A program made the position numbers and the translations under genes. The notes below the pieces were generated by a model, which searched no databases, was not told where the DNA came from, and was given only the letters and a program-made list of their open reading frames with translations. This document shows positions 13,445 to 21,299 of a stretch of 23,493 nucleotides of DNA, piece after piece. Position 1 is the stretch's first letter; each line of letters begins with the position of its first letter. This DNA is from Oscillospiraceae bacterium. Lineage in GTDB: Bacteria > Bacillota > Clostridia > Oscillospirales > Oscillospiraceae. The stretch spans positions 1 through 23,493 of the forward strand of contig JAQVYO010000005.1 in NCBI GenBank assembly GCA_028708585.1, written 5' to 3'.

Positions 13445-13786
13445 TTATACCAGTTCGAGAATCGCCATTTCAGCGCCGTCACCCCGGCGGGGACCCACGC
13501 GGACGATGCGGGTATATCCGCCGCTGCGCAGGGAATATTTGGGGGCGATTTCATCAAACAGTTTTTTGGCTACGTCTTCCTTGGTCAAAAACGCAAGAGC
13601 TTTGCGGTAGTCCGCCAGCGTCTGATGCTTGCCAAGGGTAATCATTTTCTCGGTCAGGGGGGCCACCTCTTTTGCTCTTGTGACCGTGGTCGAAATTCTG
13701 CCGTTCTCCAACAGATAGGTGACCATGGCCCGGAGCATCGCCATCCGCTGGTCGGTGGGCTTGCCGAGCTTCCGTGTTCCAGGCAT
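13445..13786 (-). CDS. rplQ: 50S ribosomal protein L17
   Basis: The 113-residue product matches the short bacterial L17: MPGTRKLGKPTDQRMAMLR at the start, RISTTVTRAKE in the middle and a GYTRIVRVG-x-R-x-GD segment near the end. L17 sits near the exit tunnel of the large subunit. AAGGAGG is 8 nt before the ATG, and the gene begins 25 bp after rpoA. It is the last gene of the operon. In many Firmicutes ECF-transporter ATPase genes and truA follow here; in this window transcription stops at a strong terminator instead. Confidence 0.97.
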   Translation of the reverse strand: MPGTRKLGKPTDQRMAMLRAMVTYLLENGRISTTVTRAKEVAPLTEKMITLGKHQTLADYRKALAFLTKEDVAKKLFDEIAPKYSLRSGGYTRIVRVGPRRGDGAEMAILELV

Positions 13787-13811
13787 TTCTTTGTCCTCCT
13801 TGTTCTCCGCT

Positions 13812-14759
13812 CTAATTATCCTCGCTTGCCAGGGAAAGGCCCATCATGGCAAGCTTGTTGATGACTTCTTCCAAAGATTTGCGCCCTAAGTTCCGCACCT
13901 TCATCATCTCGTCCTCTGTTTTGCTGATGAGGTCTTCCACGGTGTTGATGTTGGCGCGCTTGAGGCAGTTGAAGGAGCGAACGGAGAGATCCAATTCTTC
14001 AATGGTCATTTCCAGCACTTTGTCCCGCTGTGTCTCCGCTTTTTCTACCACGGTGGATTTATTTCCCACGTTCTCTGACAAATCGGTAAACAGAGCGAAA
14101 TGGTCACAGAGAATTTTGGCACCCAGTGAAACTGCGTCTCGGGCGGTGATTGTGCCGTTGGTCCAGACTTCCAGCGTCAGCTTGTCGAAGTCGGTCATAT
14201 TGCCTACGCGGGTATTCTCAACCGTATAATTGACTTTATAAACCGGGGTGTAAATCGAATCCACGGGGATGACGCCGATGATGTTGGCCGCGGGCTTATT
14301 GCGCTCGGCAGGCACATATCCGCGCCCGTGGCTGAAGGTGAGCTCCATCTCAAGGACGGCGTCGGGGCCAAGTGTTGCGATGTGGTGCTTGGGGTTTAAA
14401 ATTTCAACGTCGCTGTCGGCCTTGATATCGCCTGAGGTGACTTCCCGCTCGCCGGAAGCCTCAATATAAACGGTCTTCGTACCCTGACTGTGCAGTCTCG
14501 CAATAATCCCTTTCACGTTCAGCACAATCTCCGTAACGTCTTCTTTCACGCCGGGGATGGTGGTAAATTCATGCTGTACGCCGTTGATTTTTATGGTGGT
14601 GACAGCGGTGCCCGGAAGGGAAGACAACAAAATCCGCCGGAGAGAGTTGCCTAATGTTGTGCCGTAACCGCGCTCCAAAGGCTCCACCACATATTTTCCA
14701 TATGTGTCGTCGCCCGGCGTTTCCACGCATTCGATCCGCGGCTTTTCAATTTCTACCAT
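13812..14759 (-). CDS. rpoA: DNA-directed RNA polymerase subunit alpha
   Basis: A 315-residue alpha subunit of normal length. The N-terminal domain (about 1-230) carries the dimerisation segment GYGTTLGNSLRRILLSSL. The C-terminal domain (about 245-310) has the helix-hairpin-helix that binds UP-element DNA and activators, with SFNCLKRANINTVEDL and RNLGRKSLEEV. The alpha dimer starts RNA polymerase assembly. AAGGAGGGT lies about 9 nt before the ATG. There is an 84-bp gap to rpsD, longer than most in this operon, in which I see no clear promoter. Confidence 0.98.
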   Translation of the reverse strand: MVEIEKPRIECVETPGDDTYGKYVVEPLERGYGTTLGNSLRRILLSSLPGTAVTTIKINGVQHEFTTIPGVKEDVTEIVLNVKGIIARLHSQGTKTVYIEASGEREVTSGDIKADSDVEILNPKHHIATLGPDAVLEMELTFSHGRGYVPAERNKPAANIIGVIPVDSIYTPVYKVNYTVENTRVGNMTDFDKLTLEVWTNGTITARDAVSLGAKILCDHFALFTDLSENVGNKSTVVEKAETQRDKVLEMTIEELDLSVRSFNCLKRANINTVEDLISKTEDEMMKVRNLGRKSLEEVINKLAMMGLSLASEDN

Positions 14760-14843
14760 ATCGCTATACCCTCCTTTTCAACGCGGCATAAACATGGGCC
14801 TGCCGCACGGTTTGACAGCCTACCAATCGTTGAGGGTGTTTTA

Positions 14844-15473
14844 TTATTTAGAATACAGCTCGACAATTAAATGCTCCTCGATGGGAAGGTCGATATCCTC
14901 CCGGGTGGGGAGGGACAGCACTTTGGCCTCCAGATTGTTCCGGTCGAAATCCAGCCATTTGGGCGGGACCCTGGAGCCGTTGGCTTCCAAAGATGATTTG
15001 AGCTTTTCCATGCTCCGGCTTTTTTCCACAACGGAAATAGTCTGGCCGGGCTTTACCAGGTAAGAAGGGATGTTTACCTTCTTGCCGTCCACCGCAAAGT
15101 GGGTGTGGCGCACCAGCTGGCGGGCTTCCGCCCGGGACATGGCAAAGCCCAGGCGGTATATAACGTTGTCCAAGCGGGTTTCCAGGATGGACAAAAGATT
15201 TTCACCGGTCATACCTTTTTGCTTGGTGGCCATTTCAAAATAATTTGCAAACTGGCGCTCCAAAACGCCGTAGTAGCGGCGGGCTTTCTGCTTTTCCCGC
15301 AGCTGCAGGCCATATTCGGACGCCTTTCTGGACCGGGCGTTGCCGTGCTCTCCCGGCGGGGTCGGACGGCGGTCCACTGCGCATTTGCCGGTATAGCATC
15401 GATCGCCCTTCAGAAAGAGCTTCTGGCCTTCTCTGCGGCAGAGGCGGCAAACCGCTCCCGTATATCTTGCCAT
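14844..15473 (-). CDS. rpsD: 30S ribosomal protein S4 (zinc-binding form)
   Basis: A 209-residue S4. The N-terminus carries C9-x2-C12, C26 and C31, the zinc-binding (C+) form. An S4 RNA-binding domain follows (about residues 98-160; RLDNVIYRLGFA, ARQLVRHTHFAVDG). S4 is a primary 16S rRNA binder at the 5' domain and a translational repressor of its own operon in several bacteria; whether it does so here cannot be seen. GGAGG is about 10 nt before the ATG, and the gap to rpsK is 26 bp. Confidence 0.98.
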   Translation of the reverse strand: MARYTGAVCRLCRREGQKLFLKGDRCYTGKCAVDRRPTPPGEHGNARSRKASEYGLQLREKQKARRYYGVLERQFANYFEMATKQKGMTGENLLSILETRLDNVIYRLGFAMSRAEARQLVRHTHFAVDGKKVNIPSYLVKPGQTISVVEKSRSMEKLKSSLEANGSRVPPKWLDFDRNNLEAKVLSLPTREDIDLPIEEHLIVELYSK

Positions 15474-15499
15474 TGTGTATTACACCTCCAAAAAATTGG

Positions 15500-15898
15500 T
15501 TAAACGCGTCTTCTCTTGGGAGGACGGCACCCGTTGTGGGGGATGGGCGTAACGTCTTTAATCAGCGTGACCTCCAGGCCGACGGCCTGAAGGGCGCGGA
15601 TAGCCGCTTCCCGTCCGGCGCCGGGGCCTTTGACAAAGACCTCCACCGTTTTAAGGCCGTGTTCCATGGCCGCCTTGGCGGCGGTCTCCGCGGCCGACTG
15701 GGCGGCAAACGGAGTAGATTTGCGGGATCCGCGGAAGCCAAGGCCGCCGGAAGACGCCCAGGACAGCGCGTTCCCGTGGGTATCGGTAATGGTTACCATC
15801 GTGTTGTTGAAGGAAGAGCGGATATGCACGGCGCCCTTCTCGATATTTTTGCGCTCGCGGCGCTTACGAATGACTCTTTTTCCCTTTGGAGCTGCCAA
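15500..15898 (-). CDS. rpsK: 30S ribosomal protein S11
   Basis: A 132-residue S11 with the basic N-terminal tail, the IRSSFNNTMVTITDTHGN segment and the C-terminal DVTPIPHNGCRPPKRRRV tail. It binds the platform of the small subunit. Translation starts at TTG (15896-15898), fixed by GGGAGG 7-8 nt upstream and by the conserved start MAAPKGK. It lies 14 bp after rpsM. Confidence 0.97.
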   Translation of the reverse strand: MAAPKGKRVIRKRRERKNIEKGAVHIRSSFNNTMVTITDTHGNALSWASSGGLGFRGSRKSTPFAAQSAAETAAKAAMEHGLKTVEVFVKGPGAGREAAIRALQAVGLEVTLIKDVTPIPHNGCRPPKRRRV

Positions 15899-15912
15899 TG
15901 AATATCCCTCCC

Positions 15913-16281
15913 TTACTTTTTCTTATTGGCAATGGTCCGTTTGGGGCCTTTGCGGGTTCTGGCGTTTGTCTTGCTGCGCTGACCGCGCACCGGAAGGCCT
16001 TTTCTGTGGCGAAAGCCCCGGTAGCAGCCAATTTCGGTGAGCCGCTTGATGTCCATGGCAACATTGCGGCGCAGGTCGCCTTCCACCGCGAAATTTTTGT
16101 CAATGCACTCGCGAAGCTTCGCTTCGTCCGCGTCGGTTAAGTCTTTGACTCTTGTATCCGGATTAATGCCCGTCTGCGCCAGAATTTCGTTGGCGCTCCT
16201 TCTGCCGATGCCAAAAATGTAGGTCAAACCGATTTCAATCCGCTTTTCCTTCGGCAGGTCTATACCGGCGATACGTGCCAT
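15913..16281 (-). CDS. rpsM: 30S ribosomal protein S13
   Basis: A 122-residue S13 beginning MARIAGIDLP, with the GIGRRSANEIL helix-hairpin region and the basic C-terminal tail ending in KKK that reaches toward the P site. It lies in the head of the small subunit and contacts L5. GGAGG is about 11 nt before the ATG and overlaps the end of rpmJ, 17 bp upstream, so translation of the two genes is probably coupled. Confidence 0.98.
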   Translation of the reverse strand: MARIAGIDLPKEKRIEIGLTYIFGIGRRSANEILAQTGINPDTRVKDLTDADEAKLRECIDKNFAVEGDLRRNVAMDIKRLTEIGCYRGFRHRKGLPVRGQRSKTNARTRKGPKRTIANKKK

Positions 16282-16298
16282 TTACTAAAGCACCTCCA

Positions 16299-16412
16299 TT
16301 ATCCTTGTCTCTGCTTATGCTTCGGGTTTTCGCAGATAATCATAACTTTGCCCTTGCGTTTAATGACTTTGCATTTTTCGCACATAGGCTTTACAGATGG
16401 TCTTACTTTCAA
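16299..16412 (-). CDS. rpmJ: 50S ribosomal protein L36
   Basis: This small gene encodes 37 residues starting MKVRPSVKPMCEKCKVIKR and ending KHKQRQG. Cys at 11 and 14, Cys 27 and His 32 form the zinc site of the zinc-binding L36 type. The start is TTG (16410-16412), set by AGGAGG 8 nt upstream and the known N-terminus. It lies between infA and rpsM, as in other Firmicutes. The upstream gap of 89 bp holds a large stem-loop. Confidence 0.96.
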   Translation of the reverse strand: MKVRPSVKPMCEKCKVIKRKGKVMIICENPKHKQRQG

Positions 16413-16434
16413 CTTTATAACCTCCTGCTTGGGA

Positions 16435-16499
16435 ATTTGGAAACGGGCGGCCCTGGACGGCCGGCGCGTATGCGCCCCGCCGGCCCCCGTTTTCCAAAT
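16435..16499 (-). other. Large GC-rich stem-loop between infA and rpmJ
   Basis: A 13-bp stem with one bulge (16499-16486 with 16447-16435) encloses a second stem GGCCGGC/GCCGGCC (16485-16479 with 16465-16459). It fills most of the 89-bp gap and ends about 12 nt before the rpmJ ribosome binding site. There is no T-run, so it is not an intrinsic terminator. A role in mRNA processing, stability or translational control is possible. Confidence 0.65.
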
Positions 16500-16501
16500 G
16501 G

Positions 16502-16720
16502 CTACTTGCTTCTCCAGGTAATCCTGCCGCGGGTCAGGTCATAGGGGGACATCTGAATCGTTACTTTGTCGCCCGGCAGAATTCTGATGAAATTCATCCG
16601 GAGCTTGCCGGATATGTGGGCAAGAATCGTGTGCCCTTTGCCGATGTCCACGCGAAACGTGGTGTTGGGAAGTGCCTCGGTTACGATGCCTTCCAATTCG
16701 ATTACGTCGTCTTTAGCCAA
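16502..16720 (-). CDS. infA: Translation initiation factor IF-1
   Basis: The 72-residue product is a standard IF-1: MAKDDVIELEG, then the S1-like OB fold with GHTILAHISGKLRMNFIRI and a C-terminal LTRGRITWR. It binds the 30S A site during initiation. The start is TTG (16718-16720), overlapping the stop of the KOW gene in another frame, with GGGGAGG 9 nt upstream. The overlap implies translational coupling. Confidence 0.97.
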   Translation of the reverse strand: MAKDDVIELEGIVTEALPNTTFRVDIGKGHTILAHISGKLRMNFIRILPGDKVTIQMSPYDLTRGRITWRSK

Positions 16721-17012
16721 GCGTGCTCGCCTCCCCTAGATTCGCCCGCGCCGCGCCGCGCGCCGCGGCAAGCGCTTTTCTGATTTCACTGTTTTCCACT
16801 TGCCCGCCGCCCTGCAAAAAAGCCGCGGCGGGATGTGAGCTTGCCGCCGCAAATCGCACATGCCGGCGATTTTTGCGCTTTGGCTTGCCAAAAGTTCGCG
16901 TTTTCCCGTCCGCCAAAAGAAGAAAGCGTTCTGCTTCCCCCACCACAAGGAACAGCTGCCCCTTGTCATGGCCCGCGGTGGACAGGACAACATGAGAGGT
17001 CCGTATCTCCAT
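16713..17012 (-). CDS. KOW-domain RNA-binding protein (L14e/COG2163-like)
   Basis: A 99-residue basic protein. Its first 50 residues match the KOW-type L14e-like proteins found at this spot in Clostridia: VVLSTAGHDKGQLFLVV, then LADGKTRTFGKPKRKN-x-x-H. The rest is Ala-rich and poorly conserved. Its role is not well defined; an RNA or ribosome-associated function is inferred from the fold and its place between map and infA. The ATG is 4 nt past the map stop with GGAG about 7 nt upstream, and its end overlaps infA by 8 bp. Confidence 0.85.
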   Translation of the reverse strand: MEIRTSHVVLSTAGHDKGQLFLVVGEAERFLLLADGKTRTFGKPKRKNRRHVRFAAASSHPAAAFLQGGGQVENSEIRKALAAARGAARANLGEASTLG

Positions 17013-17016
17013 GCCA

Positions 17017-17778
17017 TCACTCCGTATCTTCGGGGCAGACCGTCAAAATCTCCGGCTTGCCGCTGGTAATGAGGATGGTGTTTTCAAAATGCGCGGAAAG
17101 AGAGCCATCCAGAGTGACGACCGTCCAGCCGTCGCTGAGCCGGCGGATTTTGTAGTCCCCGGCGTTCAGCATTGGCTCCACGGCGAAGGTCATGCCGGGA
17201 AACAGCCGCGCACCCCTTCCGGGAGGGCCGAAATTGGGCACCTCGGGCGCTTCGTGAAGCTTGGATCCAACGCCGTGGCCCACATAGTCCCGCACAACAG
17301 AGCAGCCGTTTTGTTCCGCATAGGTTTGGACGGCGTGGGAAATATCCGAAATTCTGTTGCCGGGCCGGGCAAATTTAATGCCCTCGTAAAAACTTTGTCT
17401 GGTGACTTCAATGAGATGCATGGCCTCGCCGCTGACCTTCCCGCAAGGGATGGTGGCGGCGCAGTCCCCGTGGTAGCCGTCCAAAGCGGCGCCCACGTCC
17501 AGACTCACGATATCGCCCTCCCGCAGCACCCGTTTTCCGGGAATGCCGTGGATGACCTCGTTGTTGACTGAAATGCAGATGCTGGCGGGATAACCGTTGT
17601 ACTTTAAGAAGGACGGTTTCGCGCCGTGCGCGCGGATAAAGTCGAAGACCGCTTTGTCAATTTCGCGGGTTGTCACGCCGGGGGCTACCATATTTCCCGC
17701 CAGACGGCGGGCTGCCGCGGCAATTTCCCCCGCCCGGCGCATCAGCGAAATTTCTCGTTGGGATTTGATTTGGATCAT
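17017..17778 (-). CDS. map: Type I methionine aminopeptidase
   Basis: A 253-residue metalloprotease that removes the initiator Met from new proteins. The pita-bread fold ligands are visible: Asp in SLDVGA, Asp in YHGDCAAT, His in GHGVGSKLHE, Glu in FAVEPML and Glu in FENTI. The His in HEAPEVPN serves as a substrate-binding residue. It has no N-terminal zinc-finger extension, as usual for bacteria. The start codon overlaps the adk stop in an ATGA arrangement, so translation is coupled to adk. Confidence 0.97.
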   Translation of the reverse strand: MIQIKSQREISLMRRAGEIAAAARRLAGNMVAPGVTTREIDKAVFDFIRAHGAKPSFLKYNGYPASICISVNNEVIHGIPGKRVLREGDIVSLDVGAALDGYHGDCAATIPCGKVSGEAMHLIEVTRQSFYEGIKFARPGNRISDISHAVQTYAEQNGCSVVRDYVGHGVGSKLHEAPEVPNFGPPGRGARLFPGMTFAVEPMLNAGDYKIRRLSDGWTVVTLDGSLSAHFENTILITSGKPEILTVCPEDTE

Positions 17779-18413
17779 TGCGCAATCCCCAGAGCTTCCA
17801 GAACCACCCGGGTCGTCTCCGCGATGGTCGGCTGGTTGGCCACCATCTTGAGCAGTCCCCGGGCTTCATAGAACCCTTTCAGCGGCTCGGTTTCCGTATG
17901 ATAAACCTGAAGGCGGGATTTCACCGTCTCCGGCATATCGTCTTTGCGTTGGATCAGCTTGGCGCCGCATTTGTCGCAGACGCCGTCCTGCTTGGACGGG
18001 CTGCTGGCCAGGTGATAGGTGGCGCCGCATTGGGGGCAGACTCTCCGCCCGGTCATCCGGGCTTCGATCTCCCCGTCGGAAATTTCAATGGAAAGAACGG
18101 TGTCAAAGCGGATGCCCGCCATCTCCAGCGCTTCCGCCTGGGCGATGGTGCGGGGCACCCCGTCTAAAATATATCCGTTTTTGCAGTCGTCCTCGTCCAG
18201 CCGTTCCCGAATGATGCCAATAATGACGTCATCCGGAACCAGCCGGCCGCTTTCCACATATTCTTTGGCTTTTAGCCCCACAGGGGCGCCGTTTTTCATG
18301 GCGGCCCGCAGGATGTTGCCGGTGGAAATGGCGGGAATGGCGCAGATGCGGCTGATGATTTCCGCCTGCGTGCCTTTGCCCGCGCCGGGGGCGCCCAGTA
18401 GAATCAGTTTCAT
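17775..18413 (-). CDS. adk: Adenylate kinase (zinc-containing, long-lid form)
   Basis: A 212-residue enzyme interconverting ATP + AMP with two ADP. The P-loop GAPGAGKGT (7-15), the ISTGN AMP-binding start and the DDMPETV-x-x-R region are all present. The lid carries CPQC and CDKC, four cysteines for structural zinc as in Gram-positive Adk. The usual DGFPRT motif reads DGVPRT, so the Phe next to the AMP pocket is Val (residue 86). GGAGG lies about 11 nt before the ATG, slightly long. The gene lies 15 bp after secY. Confidence 0.97.
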   Translation of the reverse strand: MKLILLGAPGAGKGTQAEIISRICAIPAISTGNILRAAMKNGAPVGLKAKEYVESGRLVPDDVIIGIIRERLDEDDCKNGYILDGVPRTIAQAEALEMAGIRFDTVLSIEISDGEIEARMTGRRVCPQCGATYHLASSPSKQDGVCDKCGAKLIQRKDDMPETVKSRLQVYHTETEPLKGFYEARGLLKMVANQPTIAETTRVVLEALGIAQ

Positions 18414-18428
18414 GTATGGACTGACCTC

Positions 18429-19760
18429 CTATTCAAGGAAACCCTTGTAATGGCGCATCAGCATTTGTGCCTCCAGGGCCTTCACGGTTTCCAGCGCCAC
18501 GCCTACGACGATGATGACGGAGGTGCCGCCGATTGCAAGAGAAGAGACGTTGATGGCGGCGCCGGTGATAATGGGCACGATGGCGATCACAGCCAGGTAA
18601 ATTGCGCCGAATAAAGTAATTTTACCCAAAACATGGCGAATAAAATCAGCAGTCGGCTTACCGGGCCGGAAACCGGGGATAAAGCCTCCGTTCTTTTTGA
18701 GGTTGTTGGAAATCTCAATGGGATTGAACTGGATGGAGGCATAAAAGTAGCTGAACCCTAAAATGAGTAGAAAATAAACGATAATATAAATGGGGGAAGT
18801 GGTGCCGATGGCGGACAAAAATCCAGACCAGAAGCTGCCGGTTTTGGGCGACGGCAGGAATGCCGCCACCGTGGCGGGCAGCGTTGCGATGGCCTGCGCG
18901 AAGATGATGGGCATAACGCCGGTCATACTCAGCTTGATGGGCAGGTGGCTGCTTTGTCCCCCGTACATTTTCCGGCCCACAACGCGCTTCGCGTACTGAA
19001 TGGGGATTCTCCGTTCCGCCAAGGAAATAAAGACAATGAAAATCACAATGGCAATGAGGCCCACAAGGATGCCCGCTACGCCCAGGCCGCTGAAATTGAC
19101 AGCGCCCTTCTGGAGCGCAATGCCGCTGTAATGGTTCCGAAGGCCGATAAACAGCGAATAGAGCATGGATGGCCCCCGGGCGACGATGCTGGCAAACAAA
19201 ATGATCGAAATGCCGTTGCCGATGCCAAACTCCGTGATTTGCTCGCCCAGCCACATGACGAACGTGGAGCCTGCGGTAAAGGACAGCACAATGACGGCGC
19301 CGGCCCAGAAAGAAGAGTCGGTCAGCATGGTGCCGGAGCTGGCGGTTCCCACCCGCATCAGGGAATAGTAACCGAAGCCCTGAAGCAGCGCAATGGCAAC
19401 CGTAACGTAACGTGTGATGGCGGCGAGCTTCTTTTTGCCCTCTTCGCCTCCGTCCTTCTGCAGCCGCTCCAGGGCCGGAATGGCCACGGTCAGGAGCTGG
19501 ATAATGATGGAGCTGTTGATATAGGGCTGGATAGACAGCGCAAAAATGGTCGCTCTTGAGAAAGCGCCGCCGGACATGGCGTTCATAAGGCCCAGCGCCG
19601 TGTTGCCCATGCTGGAGAAATATTGCTCCAGCAGCGTCAGATTTACATAAGGCACCGGAACCGCGTTGCCCACCCGGTAAATCAGCAGAATGAACAACGT
19701 AAAAATAATTTTTCTGCGCAGCTCCGGAATTTTCCAAGCGTTACGGACGGTTTCAATCAA
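18429..19760 (-). CDS. secY: Preprotein translocase subunit SecY
   Basis: A 443-residue polytopic membrane protein with ten predicted transmembrane helices, the central channel of the Sec translocon. The start MIETVRNAWKIPELRRKI and signatures such as QPYINSSIIIQLL and GGFIPGFRPGKPT are typical. The start codon is TTG (19758-19760), directly abutting the rplO stop. The GAGGTGA ribosome binding site lies inside the last rplO codons, so secY translation probably depends on rplO being translated. Confidence 0.98.
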   Translation of the reverse strand: MIETVRNAWKIPELRRKIIFTLFILLIYRVGNAVPVPYVNLTLLEQYFSSMGNTALGLMNAMSGGAFSRATIFALSIQPYINSSIIIQLLTVAIPALERLQKDGGEEGKKKLAAITRYVTVAIALLQGFGYYSLMRVGTASSGTMLTDSSFWAGAVIVLSFTAGSTFVMWLGEQITEFGIGNGISIILFASIVARGPSMLYSLFIGLRNHYSGIALQKGAVNFSGLGVAGILVGLIAIVIFIVFISLAERRIPIQYAKRVVGRKMYGGQSSHLPIKLSMTGVMPIIFAQAIATLPATVAAFLPSPKTGSFWSGFLSAIGTTSPIYIIVYFLLILGFSYFYASIQFNPIEISNNLKKNGGFIPGFRPGKPTADFIRHVLGKITLFGAIYLAVIAIVPIITGAAINVSSLAIGGTSVIIVVGVALETVKALEAQMLMRHYKGFLE

Positions 19761-20201
19761 CTAAATCACCTCAGCCTTTCCGCCTGCCGCTTCAATTTTC
19801 TCCTTTGCGGATGCGGAAAAGGCAGACGCATGCACCGTGACTTTTTTGTTCAGCGTGCCGTTACCCAGCACTTTGACGCCGTACAGGCATTTGGATAGGA
19901 TACCCTTCTCCAGAAGAACCTTTGCGTCAATAACCGCGCCGTCTTCAAAACGGTTTAAAACCGAAAGATTGATGATCTCATAAGGCTTTGCGAAAATATT
20001 GTGAAAACCGCGTTTTGGCAGCCGCCGGGCCAGAGGCATCTGGCCGCCTTCAAATCCGATGCGGACGCCGCCGCCGCTGCGGGCTTTCTGTCCTTTATGC
20101 CCGCGCCCTGCGGTTTTTCCGTTTCCGGTGCCGCTTCCGCGGCCCTTGCGTTTGGCCTCCCGGACGGAACCAGCCACGGGCGAAAGTTCGTTAAGCTTCA
20201 T
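19761..20201 (-). CDS. rplO: 50S ribosomal protein L15
   Basis: The 146-residue product is a standard L15: MKLNELSPVAGS, a Gly/Arg/Lys-rich extended arm with GRGHKGQKAR, the GFEGGQMPLARRLPKRGF segment, and a globular C-terminal domain. AAGGAGG is 6 nt before the ATG. It begins 11 bp after rpmD and abuts secY. Confidence 0.98.
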   Translation of the reverse strand: MKLNELSPVAGSVREAKRKGRGSGTGNGKTAGRGHKGQKARSGGGVRIGFEGGQMPLARRLPKRGFHNIFAKPYEIINLSVLNRFEDGAVIDAKVLLEKGILSKCLYGVKVLGNGTLNKKVTVHASAFSASAKEKIEAAGGKAEVI

Positions 20202-20212
20202 CTTGCACCTCC

Positions 20213-20395
20213 TTACTGTTCCTTCGTGACCTGCAACAGGTACCCGATCTTGGCAATTTTACCTCTGGTCTGCGGGTTGTCGGGCTGCAAGGTCTCGCTG
20301 CCGATTTTTCGAAGTCCGAGAGAATGGGCGGTTGCAATATGCTTTTCCAGTCTCCCGTTTAAGCTTTTCATCAGCTTGATTCTGAGATTAGCCAT
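20213..20395 (-). CDS. rpmD: 50S ribosomal protein L30
   Basis: A 60-residue L30 of usual bacterial size, with RIKLMKSLNGR at the start, the GLRKIG loop, the DNPQTRGKI motif and a final strand IGYLLQV. GGAGGG is 7 nt before the ATG. It lies between rpsE and rplO as expected. Confidence 0.97.
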   Translation of the reverse strand: MANLRIKLMKSLNGRLEKHIATAHSLGLRKIGSETLQPDNPQTRGKIAKIGYLLQVTKEQ

Positions 20396-20406
20396 GATAT
20401 GCCCTC

Positions 20407-20907
20407 CTAACCTTGGATTTCTTCCACGCGCTTTCCGCGGATGCGCGCCACTTCCGCGGGACCTCTTAAGGACTTAAGGCCCACCATCGTAGCGGTGACC
20501 ACGTTCTGCGGATTGTTGGAACGCAGGCATTTTGTCCGGATGTCCTTGATGCCGGCCGCTTCCAAAACGGCGCGGACAGGACCGCCGGCGATCACGCCGG
20601 TACCGGGCGCCGCGGGTTTTAACAGCACCTTGCCGGCGCCGAATTCGCCCAACACCTCGTGGGGAATGGTAGTTCCGGACAATGTAATGCTGGTCAGGTT
20701 CTTTTTGGCGTCTTCAATTCCCTTGCGAATTGCTTCGGGAACCTCGGAAGCCTTGCCCAGGCCAAAGCCCACCCTTCCTTTTTCGTCGCCGACCACCACC
20801 AGAGCTGCGAACTTGAAAATACGTCCGCCCTTGACGGTCTTGGAGACCCGGTTGAGGGAGACCACTTTTTCAACAAACTCGCTTGGTTCTTTTTCGAATC
20901 TCGCCAT
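20407..20907 (-). CDS. rpsE: 30S ribosomal protein S5
   Basis: A 166-residue S5 with the double-stranded-RNA-like N-terminal domain (VVSLNRVSKTVKGGR, VGDEKGRVGFGLGKA) and the C-terminal domain with VKLLKPA-type and GVIAGGPVRAVLE segments. It contributes to decoding accuracy. The ATG at 20905-20907 is chosen; the frame also opens at a TTG six codons earlier, but that would lie on the GGGAGG ribosome binding site itself. It starts 18 bp after rplR. Confidence 0.97.
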   Translation of the reverse strand: MARFEKEPSEFVEKVVSLNRVSKTVKGGRIFKFAALVVVGDEKGRVGFGLGKASEVPEAIRKGIEDAKKNLTSITLSGTTIPHEVLGEFGAGKVLLKPAAPGTGVIAGGPVRAVLEAAGIKDIRTKCLRSNNPQNVVTATMVGLKSLRGPAEVARIRGKRVEEIQG

Positions 20908-20925
20908 TTTCTGTTCTCCTCCCAA

Positions 20926-21285
20926 CTAAAACACGAGTCCGCCCTCGCGGGCGCCTTCGGCAAGTTCTTTTACGCGTCCGTGATACAGATATCCGCCCCG
21001 GTCGAACACGATGGTTTCGATCCCCTTGGCGCGGGCGCGCTGGGCAATCATCAGGCCCACTTTACGGGCGGCTTCCTTGTTGCTGCCTTTTCCCTCAAAC
21101 TCTTTTTCCAAAGAGGATGCGGAAGCCAAAGTGACGCCGTTTACATCGTCGATCAACTGGGCATAGATATTGGTTTCGCTGCGGAACACGTTGAGACGGG
21201 GCCGGTCAGGCATGCCGGAAATTTTCGCCCGTACTCTTTTGTGACGGTTTTGACGCTTCGCATTGGTATTGGCTTGTTTCATCAT
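20926..21285 (-). CDS. rplR: 50S ribosomal protein L18
   Basis: A 119-residue L18: basic N-terminus, KRVRAKISGMPDRPRLNVFRS, the IYAQLID strand and C-terminal VFDRGGYLYHGRVKELAEGAR. It binds 5S rRNA together with L5. Two ATGs stand in tandem; the first is 9 nt from GGAGG and is used here, though the second is equally possible. Confidence 0.97.
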   Translation of the reverse strand: MMKQANTNAKRQNRHKRVRAKISGMPDRPRLNVFRSETNIYAQLIDDVNGVTLASASSLEKEFEGKGSNKEAARKVGLMIAQRARAKGIETIVFDRGGYLYHGRVKELAEGAREGGLVF

Positions 21286-21299
21286 TTCGGCACACCTCC

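Noticed and set aside
16435..16499. Intrinsic terminator between infA and rpmJ
   Set aside because: The stem is strong, but no U-run follows on the minus strand, and downstream genes need readthrough.
18715..19737. A 340-codon minus-strand frame inside secY
   Set aside because: It is an out-of-frame shadow of SecY, rich in His/Arg/Gly, with no membrane helices or family motifs.
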